Positions 23,209-33,176 of a DNA stretch of 64,000 nucleotides are shown piece by piece. The notes under the pieces are model-generated. The model saw only the letters and a program-made list of their open reading frames with translations, did not search any database and had not been told where the DNA came from. The stretch is taken from contig NC_089731.1 in assembly GCF_035083965.1 (NCBI RefSeq), positions 10,204,001-10,268,000 on the forward strand, read 5' to 3'. Source of the DNA: Branchiostoma lanceolatum. Lineage: Eukaryota > Chordata > Leptocardii > Amphioxiformes > Branchiostomatidae. A program made the translations under genes and the position numbers. The first letter of the stretch is position 1. The number at the start of each line of letters is the position of its first letter.

Positions 23209-24938
23209 ATGATGAGGGCCATCATAGTCATCTTAGCCATCCTTTCTGTCGGATTTGGCATTCCAAACGATGTCTCTATGCGAGCTGTAAATGAGGGTAC
23301 GTGCCAGTACACATTCGTGGTTCCTCGTGACGTGGCGCCCCCCACCCACTCCTGCTCCGAAACTGGATACCTGCTAACTGACCTGGAAGATCTACAGGGC
23401 ACCGTTGAGGGACAGCAGGTAAATAACAATGGTGCTGGGGCACGATTCGTATTTTATAATCTATCAAGACCCTTATGTCGATTATATGATTTTATTTGTA
23501 GTAGGTACACACACAGACACAGATATAGGGAAAATTAACGTCATAGCAGATGTCATCATTAATTGAGACTAATTTAGCGCACATGTTTGTTAAGTATTCA
23601 TTTACATACAAAGATAATCCTTCTTCAGATAGAACCACACGTTGTGCCGTTCTGATTCATGACACTCACCATTTTGTGGGTTTTCCTTAAATTAAGTACC
23701 TCCCAATTATGTTTATCTGTGAATTGAGTATACAATCAGGAACATCATCAGCGACATCACTAAAGCAACTTTCTTAGCCTAATTATGGTGACGCTGTAAG
23801 TATTACTATACTGTTGCCTTCCCGTTCTCTGCAGGCAGTAATTGATGCGTTCTTAGAGGAACAAAGAAACCAGACAAGGAAACTATTGGAGCTTGAGTTG
23901 GACCTGGAGCGGGAGAGAGCCAGGCGTGCGGAGCTGGAGTTGGAGCTCGAGAGAGAGAAGAACAATCGCCAGACCAACGACTTGAACCTCACCAACGTTG
24001 TCAACGCCCTGGATAATCGTCTGTCACATGTGGAAACTATGGTCGCGGCTACTCAAACTTTAGCTAGCTTGGACCACGGTCTCGGTACCGAGCTCAACCC
24101 AGCCTCCTCCTGCCTTCTCATCAAACAGAACAACCCCTCCAGCCAGGACGGCGCCTACTTCCTTATCGGGAAGGACGGAACCATCTACCAGACCTACTGC
24201 GACATGACCACGGCCGGAGGCGGCTGGACCCTGGTCTCAAGCGTGCACGAGGACGACGTATATGGCGAGTGTACGGCCGGGGATCGCTGGTCCAGCACCC
24301 GCGGGAACAACATCAACTACCCCGGCGGAGATGGCAACTGGGCCAACGTGCACACCTTCGGCTCCATGGGGTCGGCCACCACCGACGACTACAAGAACCC
24401 AGGCTACTTCAGCATCAGCGCCTCCAACGTCATGCTGTGGCACGTGCCGAACAACGTGCCACCGGAAGAGTACAAAACCGCCGCGTACCTACGGTACCGC
24501 ACCCCCAACGGTTTTCTGGGTGTCTATGGAGGCAACCTGTACTCTCTTTTCAAAGATCACGTCCCCATTGGCTACAACTTGGGCACATACACCCATGACA
24601 ACGGTCCGGCCATCCCCATTGTGTACGAACAGGGCAGTGATCATCTGGTGCAGTCAATGTTGCCTCCGAATGTGGTTTCATTGAGTGAGGCTATGCCCGG
24701 GTTTGTGCAGTTTCGCGTCTTCACTAACAACGGAGGGTGCCTGGCCGTTTGTCCAGGTGTGAACTACGTTGGACCGAACGCAGAAACAGTGTGCATCGGT
24801 GGAGGGGGGTACTGGGCTGAAGGTGCATACCATTGTGGTGACTACCCATTGAAGGACTACAACGGCCATGGCACCGGTGCGGAATGGAGTGCAAACCAAC
24901 TTGTCACTGAGTCCGTCATCATGTTCTTTTATCGCTGA
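23209..24938 (+). CDS. Intelectin-like secreted lectin 2 with coiled coil
   Basis: Exon 1 (23209-23418, 70 codons; a second ATG follows at once) gives a signal peptide and TCQYTFVVP...THSC. Exon 2 (23835-24938) adds a strongly charged coiled coil (residues ~77-121, repeated ELELELERE type heptads) and the intelectin domain (~163-437); 437 aa in all. The domain is nearly identical to the other copies up to about YEQGSDHL, then diverges. Against human ITLN1, N243, E262 and E274 are kept, H263 is Thr (AETVCIGGGGY), W288 is Tyr and Y297 is Trp. Loss of the calcium-coordinating His is unusual. The secreted protein probably oligomerises through the coiled coil and N-terminal cysteines. Confidence 0.92.
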
Positions 24939-25055
24939 AAAGGTCGATTCAGCGACTCAGAAATAAGTCATCACCATACACACCAACTGTTTTACATGTA
25001 AATCCGGAAAGTGCAAAATCCCAATAGTAGCTTTGAATAGCCGCTCTCATCAATC

Positions 25056-25061
25056 AATAAA
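25056..25061 (+). terminator. Poly(A) signal of intelectin 2
   Basis: AATAAA 118 bp after the stop codon. Confidence 0.6.
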
Positions 25062-25155
25062 TGTATCAAGAAGCCCCTTTACGAGCTCTTTTTAAGTCTA
25101 TATTTTCTAACTCTGTGTGCAAGTCCGTAGATGTCAGCATCAGCGTAGGGACCTC

Positions 25156-25442
25156 CACTGTTGCCTCCCGAAGCTATTTCGAGAAATGAAGCCGTCCCCA
25201 GATTCGTGCAGTTTCGCGTGTTCACTAACCACGGATCCTGCACTGCGGTTTGTCCAGGCGTCAACTTCGTTGGTATCAACTCAGAGCACGTGTGCATCGG
25301 CGGAGATGGATACTTTGCGGAAGGAGAACCTAGGCAGTGCGGTGACTACGCCTCCAAGGACTGGGACGGCTATGGTACTGGTGTGGGCTGGAGCTCCAAC
25401 CAACTTGTCACAGAATCCGTCATCATGTTCTTTTACCGCTGA
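25156..25442 (+). pseudogene. Orphan C-terminal intelectin fragment
   Basis: About 93 codons in one open frame, from LLPPEAISRNEAVPRF to the FFYR end and stop at 25440-25442, with its own 3' flank and AATAAA at 25550. No 5' part, coiled coil, signal exon or obvious acceptor precedes it; the homology starts abruptly. It covers exactly the variable ligand-pocket part and, unlike the intact copies, keeps N243, E262, H263, E274 and W288 equivalents (Y297 is Trp). It is the left end of a ~1.15-kb segmental duplicate of 29666-30806. It could be a decaying copy or a gene-conversion donor; no stop interrupts it. Confidence 0.75.
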
Positions 25443-26106
25443 AAAGTCTGGAAACACCCCCAACTTCCGTCAGTTAACTACACTATGATGATAAGGATGT
25501 TTGGAAGGTACAAGTTTCCAGGTACAGCTTCACATATCTGCTTTCAACCAATAAAACCAAAACAACAACCTTGCGACTTTGTATATTTCTTTCAGGTACA
25601 TGTAAATTTCCTCTTTCAGTTCATAGTCATCTGAGACTGCCAATCTTTTGGCCGTGCTATGAAACATGCACTGTTGATGATGAATATATACAAAATTGAA
25701 TCCTTGCCTCTGAGCTTAGAATCCAATTGACGACCTATCAGATTAAACAGATTTAGTGCCATATGACGAGAGCTAGGTGTAATTACCGCTCAGTCGTCAG
25801 TACAGAAAAATACCGTCATAATATAAACTTTCTCTTCAGTTTGGTGGTTAAATTAATAGCGCCCAACTAGAATTCCTTTCATAAGACATGTACATTTACG
25901 ATGCAGGACCCCATCTAGTACCTATTTGTTATACTCTAAATGTTACATATGCTATGGCACACGCGTTGTTCCCTCGTTCAAAGGTCGTATGAATTTTCAT
26001 AACTTCACAGCGCCTCCTGGCGTCTCCATCGCGAGTAACAGCTCCTTTCAATGTTCCTTCGATTCTCTATATACAGATCAAGCCAGCAGGTCGGACATGT
26101 TTGTCG

Positions 26107-26250
26107 TCACTTGTTAATCATGATCCGAATGAACCCCTTATAGCAGACCTGTCCGTCCCCCTCCACATCAGCCTCCTCCATCATCTCATCAACCTCCTCC
26201 TCCGCCATCTTGTCTGCGATGTTCATCATCACGTGACGAAGGTCTGGAAC
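26107..26250 (-). pseudogene. Dead copy of the calmodulin-like last exon
   Basis: On the minus strand it encodes [18 protein letters not shown], a helix [10 protein letters not shown] and the EF-hand 4 loop [12 protein letters not shown] then FIRIMINK and a stop. The live exon at 30604-30748 has CYEEF; here both Glu are replaced (Lys, Gly), removing the position-12 calcium ligand. The acceptor CAG of the live exon is CAA here. The partner exon 2 is missing from this copy. It is a pseudo-exon carried by the segmental duplication. Confidence 0.85.
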
Positions 26251-26308
26251 GTTGAGGAGAAAAACGTCATATTTCAAAACTCTCGCGTTTCTTTGCATTC
26301 AAAATGAT

Positions 26309-26595
26309 GCTCAACCCAATTGAGGTGTGTAACATCTCGGGGTTGGCTACTTTAGGAGTTATATGCCTTGAAAAAGGCCTGTGACAATTTCTGTCGAACA
26401 CGCATTTCGAACCACTCAGTGACCGCAGGTAGCCTTGCGAGACCGTGGCGTTTTCAGAATGGTCCAATGTTACATACAATGTAACGTTAACGTTACATTG
26501 CAAAAACAGGAACTTACAATATGTAATGTGTATGGCACGTTAATTACTTTTCATTAGACTTATGGATGTTGACCGTTTCAGATATTGATAAAGAA
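26309..26595. other. ~290-bp insertion inside the duplicated block
   Basis: Absent from the paralogous position near 30806. It contains a perfect 24-bp palindrome at 26477-26500 (half site CAATGTAACGTT) and no coding capacity. Terminal repeats were not found, so its nature is unknown. Confidence 0.5.
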
Positions 26596-26762
26596 TTGTC
26601 TTTAGTAAAGGACTTTCCTTTGATTCTAGTTTCTAAGGATAAATATTTACTGAAAAAGGTTAACGTATTGGCACAATATTTATCGTAGGCAACAGCTGTA
26701 CAACTTGTACATTTTCCCTTCACTCCACTTACCACTTACCCAACCATGGTGACGGCCAGCAT

Positions 26763-26778
26763 TTGACCAATAGGAAAC
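26763..26778 (+). promoter_or_regulatory. Conserved CCAAT-box block, intelectin 3 promoter
   Basis: TTTGACCAATAGGAAACC about 155 bp upstream of the ATG at 26924, in a block of over 200 bp nearly identical to that upstream of intelectin 1. Confidence 0.5.
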
Positions 26779-26923
26779 CAGGTAGGTTACAACCTCTTTA
26801 TCTTTCCATCAGTAACCATGGCTACAAGTTACGTATTTCTTCAGACGTACAATTGTAAGACAACGGGTCGAGACATTTCATCCCTCCTTCAACAAATTGT
26901 GTCCTCTCATTTTCCGAAGAACT

Positions 26924-29900
26924 ATGAAGGCCATCATAGTCTTATTGTCCGTTATATCCATTGGATTCGGCCTTCCAAACGATGTCTCTATGCGTGCTGT
27001 AAATGAGGATACGTGCCAGTACACGTTCGTGGTTCCTCATGACGCGCCCCCCACCCACTCCTGCTCCGAAACTGGATACCTGCTAACTGACCTGGAAGAT
27101 CTACAGGACACCGTCGAGGGACAGCAGGTAAAGAACAATTAATTTGGAGAATGCATATAGAATCTTATCATCTTTGAATTAAATTGAATTGAATTGAAAT
27201 CAATGTTGATACAGTCAAACCTGCCTAGGCGACCACCTTTTCAACGCGACCACCTGGCCATGGCGACCGCTTTTTCTCGGTCCCGAAAATTTTCCCCATA
27301 GGCACAAGCATTAAGCTGCCTGCCCAAGGCGACCACCCGTCCAACGCGACCGCGACCGCCAAGAATTGGGACCGCACAGAGCACAATCCCTGTCCATGGC
27401 GGTCGCCTAATTTTCAAGTGTGTGGTGACATCAGATCATTTTGCTGTCGGATTTCACGGAAATGTTTTCAAGACTTTAAAGGACAAAAATAAGATCAAAA
27501 ATATATGGAGTAGCAATGTTATACCATCGATTCCTCCATGAAGTGTTTTAATAAAACGTTCCCCCTATAAACATTGTAAAGACAAATGTTTGTGATGTTG
27601 TTGTGCCTATCGTAATCTTATAGTTTAACGTGAACTCAGTTCCGTTTAAACTCAATTTTCAAAACGAATACGTAGTGCATGGCGTCAAAAAGTCAGATTT
27701 CACAGAAATTACTATCTATTTCTTGTATTTTCAACAAAAATGTGTCTGTGTCTTGCTAAATTCCGCCAAAAATGACTTCGCGGCGGGCAAAACATCAGGC
27801 GAGAAATGTTGTTCCTTGGTCCCGACGCCATCTTGGATTTCGGGCGGCCCGGATTTGGCGTACCGCTGACCTTTCTAAAACACGATGATTTTGTGTATGA
27901 ACATTTACGAATACTCTAGTTATTGGTGAAAATCAAAATTCTTATTTTCTTTTTATTTCCATGAATCTCACAAACCTTTATTGGACGCTGTGCGTTCTGC
28001 TGCACTGACTTACCCTTCGATGCGGTAGCACAGAGCTTCGCGGCGCGGCGAAATCACACCGTTAACGCGTTCCGTTTTCATCTTTTAGTTGTCAGATCGA
28101 AAACTTTTTGACCCTTTCATCCAGCGGTCGGCGACCCAAAAAAGGCTGGGACCAGCAGGCGTTCTCTAGGGATCTGTCTTAGGCCTTAAAACTTCGATGA
28201 TGTGCGTGTGTGTGTGTACTATTCAATGTAACGTGTGAATGCGGGAGGGCGCTGCGAGATCATCGAGGCAACCATCGTTTTGTAGTCAAAATTATGACGA
28301 AAATTTGTACACGATGTAGTGGTATACAATATTACAGCGATAACGGAAAATGTAATTTTTGTAGGATCTTTCTGTCAATGAGAATTGAAGATGGTGAGGG
28401 TCATGCTGTCTAAATTCACATAATTTTCCATCATTTACGTACTGTATTTGAAAACCTCGACCTGGAAACATGTGAGTGGAATCCTCTTCATGGCGACCAC
28501 CTGTCCATCGCGACCGTTTTTGCTCGGTCCGCCGGGTGGTCGCCTTGGGCAGGTTTGACTGTACATACGTTGCTAGTTAACATATATTTACATAAAAGAC
28601 AAAGGAGACGATACAGTAGAAGGCGTCATTAATTGAGACAACTTTAGCGCAGCCATTTAGTGTACATTCAAAGATAATCCAGATGAACCCAAATGTTGTG
28701 TCGTTCTAATCTATATGCACACAGTTATATGGGAACTTTTGACTTTCAAAACGGAGTATACAACCACGGGAACATAATCAATAACATCCTTGAATGTAGC
28801 TTTACATGAAACGGTAAGCATACATTTGTCTCCCGTTCTCTACAGACAGAAATCAATGCGTTTTTGGAAGAACAAATGAACCATACGAGAAAACTATTGG
28901 AGCTTGAGTTGGAACTGGAGCGGGAGAGAGCCAGGCGTGCGGAGCTGGAGTTGGAGCTCGAAAGAGAGAAGAACAATCGTCAGACCAACGACTTGAACCT
29001 CACTAGCGTTGTCAACGCCCTGAACAATCGTCTGTCACATGTAGAAACTATGGTCACGGCTACTGAAACATTGGCTAGCCTGGACCACGGTCTCGGTACC
29101 GAGCTCAACCCCGCCTCCTCCTGCCTTCTCATCAAACAGAACAACCCCTCCAGCCAGGACGGTGCCTACTTCCTTATCGGGAAGGACGGAACCATCTACC
29201 AGACCTACTGCGACATGACCACGGCCGGAGGCGGCTGGACGCTGGTCTCCAGCGTGCACGAGGACGACATGTACGGCAAGTGTACGGCCGGGGATCGCTG
29301 GTCCAGCACCCGCGGGAACAACATCAACTACCCCGGCGGAGATGGCAACTGGGCCAACGTGCACACCTTCGGCTCAATGGGGTCGGCCACCACCGACGAC
29401 TACAAGAACCCAGGCTACTTCAGCATCAGCGCCTCCAACGTCATGCTGTGGCACGTGCCGAACAACGTGCCGCCGGAAGAGTACAAGACCGCCGCCTACC
29501 TACGGTACCGCACCTCCAACGGTTTCCTGGATGGCTACGGAGGAAACCTGTACTCGCTGTTCAAAGATCACTTCCCAATTGGCTACAATTTGGGCACGTA
29601 CACCCACGACAACGGTCCGGCCATCCCCATTGTGTACGAACAGGGCAGTGATCATCTGGTGCAGTCACTGTTGCCTCCCAACGTTGTTTCACGGAGTGAA
29701 GCCATCCCTGGATTCGTGCAGTTTCGGGTCTTCAACTACGAGAGTGCCTGCCATGCTGTTTGTCCGGGCGTCAACTTCGTCGGTTACAACTCCGAGCACG
29801 TGTGTATCGGTGGAGGTGGATACTGGGCGGAAGGTGCGCCTAAGCAGTGCGGTGACTACGTCTCCAAGGACTACAACGGCTATGGTACTGGTGTGGGCTG

Positions 29901-29952
29901 GAGCTCCAACCAGCTGGTCACGGAGTCCGTCATCATGTTCTTTTACCGCTGA
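26924..29952 (+). CDS. Intelectin-like secreted lectin 3 with coiled coil
   Basis: Exon 1 (26924-27127, 68 codons) encodes a signal peptide (MKAIIVLLSVISIGFG) and TCQYTFVVP...THSC. Exon 2 (28846-29952) encodes a coiled coil (RKLLELELELERERARR onward) and a full intelectin domain; 436 aa in all. Against human ITLN1, E262, H263 and E274 are kept, N243 is Tyr (RVFNYES), W288 is Tyr and Y297 is Trp. The intron (about 1.7 kb) is much longer than in the paralogues because it holds a 1.35-kb inverted-repeat DNA element. It converges on the calmodulin-like gene. Confidence 0.92.
27212..28561. mobile_element. Non-autonomous DNA transposon with TA target site
   Basis: The left end CAGTCAAACCTGCC (27212 on) is matched by GGCAGGTTTGACTG at the right end (28548-28561). 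The inverted similarity extends inward through GGCGACCACC and a second CG-rich GCGACCG..TTTTTGCTCGGTCC block. A TA dinucleotide flanks both sides, as for Tc1/mariner and pogo-like elements. Small internal open frames (one cysteine-rich at 28210-28413) resemble no transposase known to me. It sits in the intron of intelectin 3. Confidence 0.75.
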
Positions 29953-30048
29953 AAAGTCTGGAAATATCTCCAACTTCCGTCAGTAAACTACATAAGGATA
30001 ATTGGAGCGTGCAAGTTTCCAGCTACAACTTCACATACCTGCTTAACC

Positions 30049-30054
30049 AATAAA
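30049..30054 (+). terminator. Poly(A) signal of intelectin 3
   Basis: AATAAA 97 bp after the stop codon, about 30 bp from a facing minus-strand signal at 30083-30088. Confidence 0.6.
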
Positions 30055-30082
30055 ATCACTGAAGCAACAACCTTGCGATTGG

Positions 30083-30088
30083 TTTATT
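30083..30088 (-). terminator. Possible poly(A) signal of the calmodulin-like gene
   Basis: AATAAA on the minus strand, about 516 bp beyond the stop at 30604, the first good match in that direction. The duplicate copy near 25570 has lost the motif. Confidence 0.4.
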
Positions 30089-30603
30089 TCTTTCAGGTAC
30101 ATGTACATTTTCTCTTCCAGTTCATAGTCATCTTCGACGTGCCAATCCTTTGGCCGTGCTATGAAAAATGCACTATTGATGATGAATATATACAAAATTG
30201 AATCCTTGCCTCTGAGCTCAGAATCCTATTGACGACCCATCAGATTCAATAGATATAGTTGTTATATGACGAGAGCTAGGTGCAATTACCACTCGAGTCG
30301 CCAGTACAGAAAAATACAATGATAACATCAACTTTCTCATCACTTTGGTGGTTAAACTTATAACGCCTATCTAGAATTCCTTTTATAAGACAAGTCCATT
30401 AAGATTGCAAGATCCCATCTATTTGTTATATTCTGAATGTCACATATGGTATGGTACACGCGTTGTTCCCTCGTTCAAAGGTCGTATGAATTTTCATAAC
30501 TTCACAGCGCTACCTGGCGTCTCCATCGCGAGTAACAGCTCCTTTCAATGTTCCTTCGATTCTCTATATACAAATCAAGCCAGCAGGTCGGACATGTTTG
30601 TCG

Positions 30604-33176
30604 TCACTTGTTAATCATAATCCGAATGAACTCTTCATAGCAGACCTGTCCGTCCCCCTCCACATCAGCCTCCTCCATCATCTCATCAACCTCCTCCTCC
30701 GCCATCTTGTCTGCGATGTTCATCATCACGTGACGAAGGTCTGGAACGCTGAGGAGAAAAATTGTCCTATCTTAAAATTGTCGCATTTCTTTGCATTCAA
30801 AATGATAAAGGACTTTAACAAAAGTTTTCTTGTTTCTAGTTTCTTAAGTTAAATATTTACTGAAAAATTTCAATGTATTAGGACATGAAAAAAGACGCTT
30901 ATTCCCAACTGTCTTACCTAATGAAGCCGTTGCCCTCCTTGTCAAATACCCGAAATGCCTCGCGCAGCTCGTTCTCAAGCTCCTGGTCGGCGTCCATGGG
31001 TCTCGTGACCAGGGCAAGGAACTCGGAGAAATAGATCGTTCCCGTCCCGTCTGTATCCACTTCGTTCAGCAGCTCCTGATGATAAAGAATTGATGTCATT
31101 GAATGATACGCAAGATTCAAGTTTTACATCTTACATCCCCGGCATCGCTGCGGCCGATCGAGTTGGCAAAGTACTCAAAGAATTTCATCGACAAAAACGA
31201 ATCTTTTAAGCTTTGTGTGTTTTGTTGTCGTTTTAGTAATTTTTGTACGTTTTGAATGATATTCCCATTATAAAGTCAAGGGTAACACGAATCCAGTTTA
31301 GGACGCAGCGACGCCGCCAGCAAATCGTAATATGTTCCTCTAGATATTTCGGGTCTGCTCAAGCTACGATCTACAAAATATATTGCTATTTCTAATTTTC
31401 TTTCCTCAAAAGATGTCGCAGGATTAATCGCGGGCAACAGCTGTACGACTTGTACATTTTCCCTACATTCCAGTGTTTACCCTTGATTGTCACCCTACAG
31501 TAGACGGTCAACAAACGGTTAATCGTCATCGCTAAAATCCGCCTCCGTCTCATACAAACGTTAGTGATTGGCCGCGACGATACACGTGATAGTACTAACA
31601 CTACATGCCAAACACTCCGTAGAGTTCATAGGTGGGTCAGTGTGTTACTTAGCCCCATGTACCATGTACAAATTACCTATCTACTCGTCAACGTAAAAAC
31701 GTTCAAACTGACACTTGACAAGTAAGTCTGCGTTGTTACAAGCCATAACTTACCCGTCTTCTTTTTAGTAATAACACCAGGTGGCATTTTTCCAAGTAGG
31801 CTTTCTGGGCTTTTGTAACGATCCTGAATGTAATGAGCCGTAGGTCGACTATTGATCATTCAAGCGGGTAGATTTGTTGTATAGACCTTAAATACCCCAT
31901 GACTAATGCCACAAAGAGAGAGAGATAATACAATTGATGTCTACATTACTAGTATGAGTAAGACAGATTATTTCTATCCCTGGCAGTCACTTACGGAAAA
32001 TAGAGCCAATTTTCTGAACAGCTGTTATAATAAAATTTTGATGAAGTACTGACTGACTGACTATTACTCCGTATTATCAGATTTTTGCTACAACAAACAG
32101 CGCTGTAGTTTACATCGATAAGTAAAATTCAATGTAACAGACAAAATTTTGCCTATTCCAGAAAATTAGTCTAACATATTCTTTTCATTTCCCTGCCTTC
32201 GGATACTTTAGAACTCTGTTTCTGTATACGTGCCCCCCCCCCCTCAACTTTCTCTGCCCCGAACACCTGCTTGTTGAGGTGTAAATCCGGTCGTACAACT
32301 TCTTATAATGGCAAGGTCTGTCAGCAATTATCTTTCGCGAAAGGTGATTGCACATCGTTTTAATCATAGATTTCACGCTTAAGTACATTTAACATTTCCC
32401 ACAAAAGATATATGTACTGTGACAAGCCCTCCCCTATCTGCTTTAAAGTACAATGAGATTACACCTGTCACGATTTCCTGTGAAAGAAAGATGTTGTCTG
32501 TGCCGGGGTGTTTCGTTCCATTTCCCCTTATCCAGTCTAGCTTCAAAGTCAATATACGAAACAAAAGATCTTTGCGTTACATGCCGGCACACGTTCGTGT
32601 TTTCTTGCCAGGCTTGATTCCTGTACTTTGTTAGATCGTCACCGGATGGCTTACGTGTCCCGTCACATTCATAGGTATGTTGCCAAAATAAATAAGGCTG
32701 CAGTGTCAAAATTCTCTTAACCATGCTAACAGTGACAATAACATGTAGCAGCAAGCACGAACCTGAAAACGTGATATTGCTCGAGCAGACAATGGACAGA
32801 GAAGTCTACATGGAGGGCCTAGGGGTGAATCTTGACATATGCTGCCTAAACTCACCTGGATTTCAAACTCGGTAGGGTCCATCCCAAGTGACCTCATAGC
32901 AGAGCCCAACTCCTTAGCGCTGATGGCACCGTCCCTGTCTCTGTCAAACACGTCGAAGGCATCTCTCCATTCTTGAATCTCTTCTTCACTCATTTTGTCG
33001 GAGTCTGCGCCGTGTGAGCTTCCCCTGGCAGCGGAGGACCTGCGAAGACTAGTGCGGATACCAGAGAAGGACAGTCGGCGGTGGTGGTGGTGATGTTTAC
33101 CGGCAGCCGTGCGCTCTGAACCGGCGGACTGTTCTTCAATAACTGCAGGGTCGTGCCCTGTGTCCCTCCCGGCCAT
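30604..33176 (-). CDS. Calmodulin-like EF-hand protein with basic N-terminal extension, three exons
   Basis: Exons 33176-32856, 31075-30918 and 30748-30604; phases agree, giving 207 aa. Residues 1-62 are an extension with a five-His run (28-32) and Arg/Ser-rich [17 protein letters not shown], not seen in calmodulin. From about 62 it follows calmodulin: EF1 loop 78-89 ([12 protein letters not shown]), EF2 114-125 ([12 protein letters not shown]), central helix [17 protein letters not shown]3 152-163 ([12 protein letters not shown], position 12 Asp instead of Glu), EF4 188-199 ([12 protein letters not shown]). It is therefore likely a four-site calcium sensor, with EF3 possibly weakened. It is divergent from true calmodulin, so not the essential CaM gene; the extension may direct membrane or target binding. 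An upstream start is possible. Confidence 0.85.

Larger units (their letters stand above)
25156..26308. repeat. Segmental duplicate of 29666-30806
   Basis: The block from the intelectin C-terminal codons through 3' flank, intergenic DNA and the minus-strand calmodulin-like last exon is repeated in the same orientation at 29666-30806, with high identity and small indels. Further patches of the same alignment resume after a ~290-bp insertion (26309-26595) and again at 26690-26730, which matches 31427-31475. Confidence 0.85.

Noticed and set aside
28210-28413. Cysteine-rich small frame as a transposase zinc finger
   Set aside because: Only 67 codons, no catalytic motif and no family I recognise.
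32020-32070. TAATAAAATTTT followed by GACT repeats, LINE-tail-like
   Set aside because: Too short and no adjoining reverse-transcriptase sequence.
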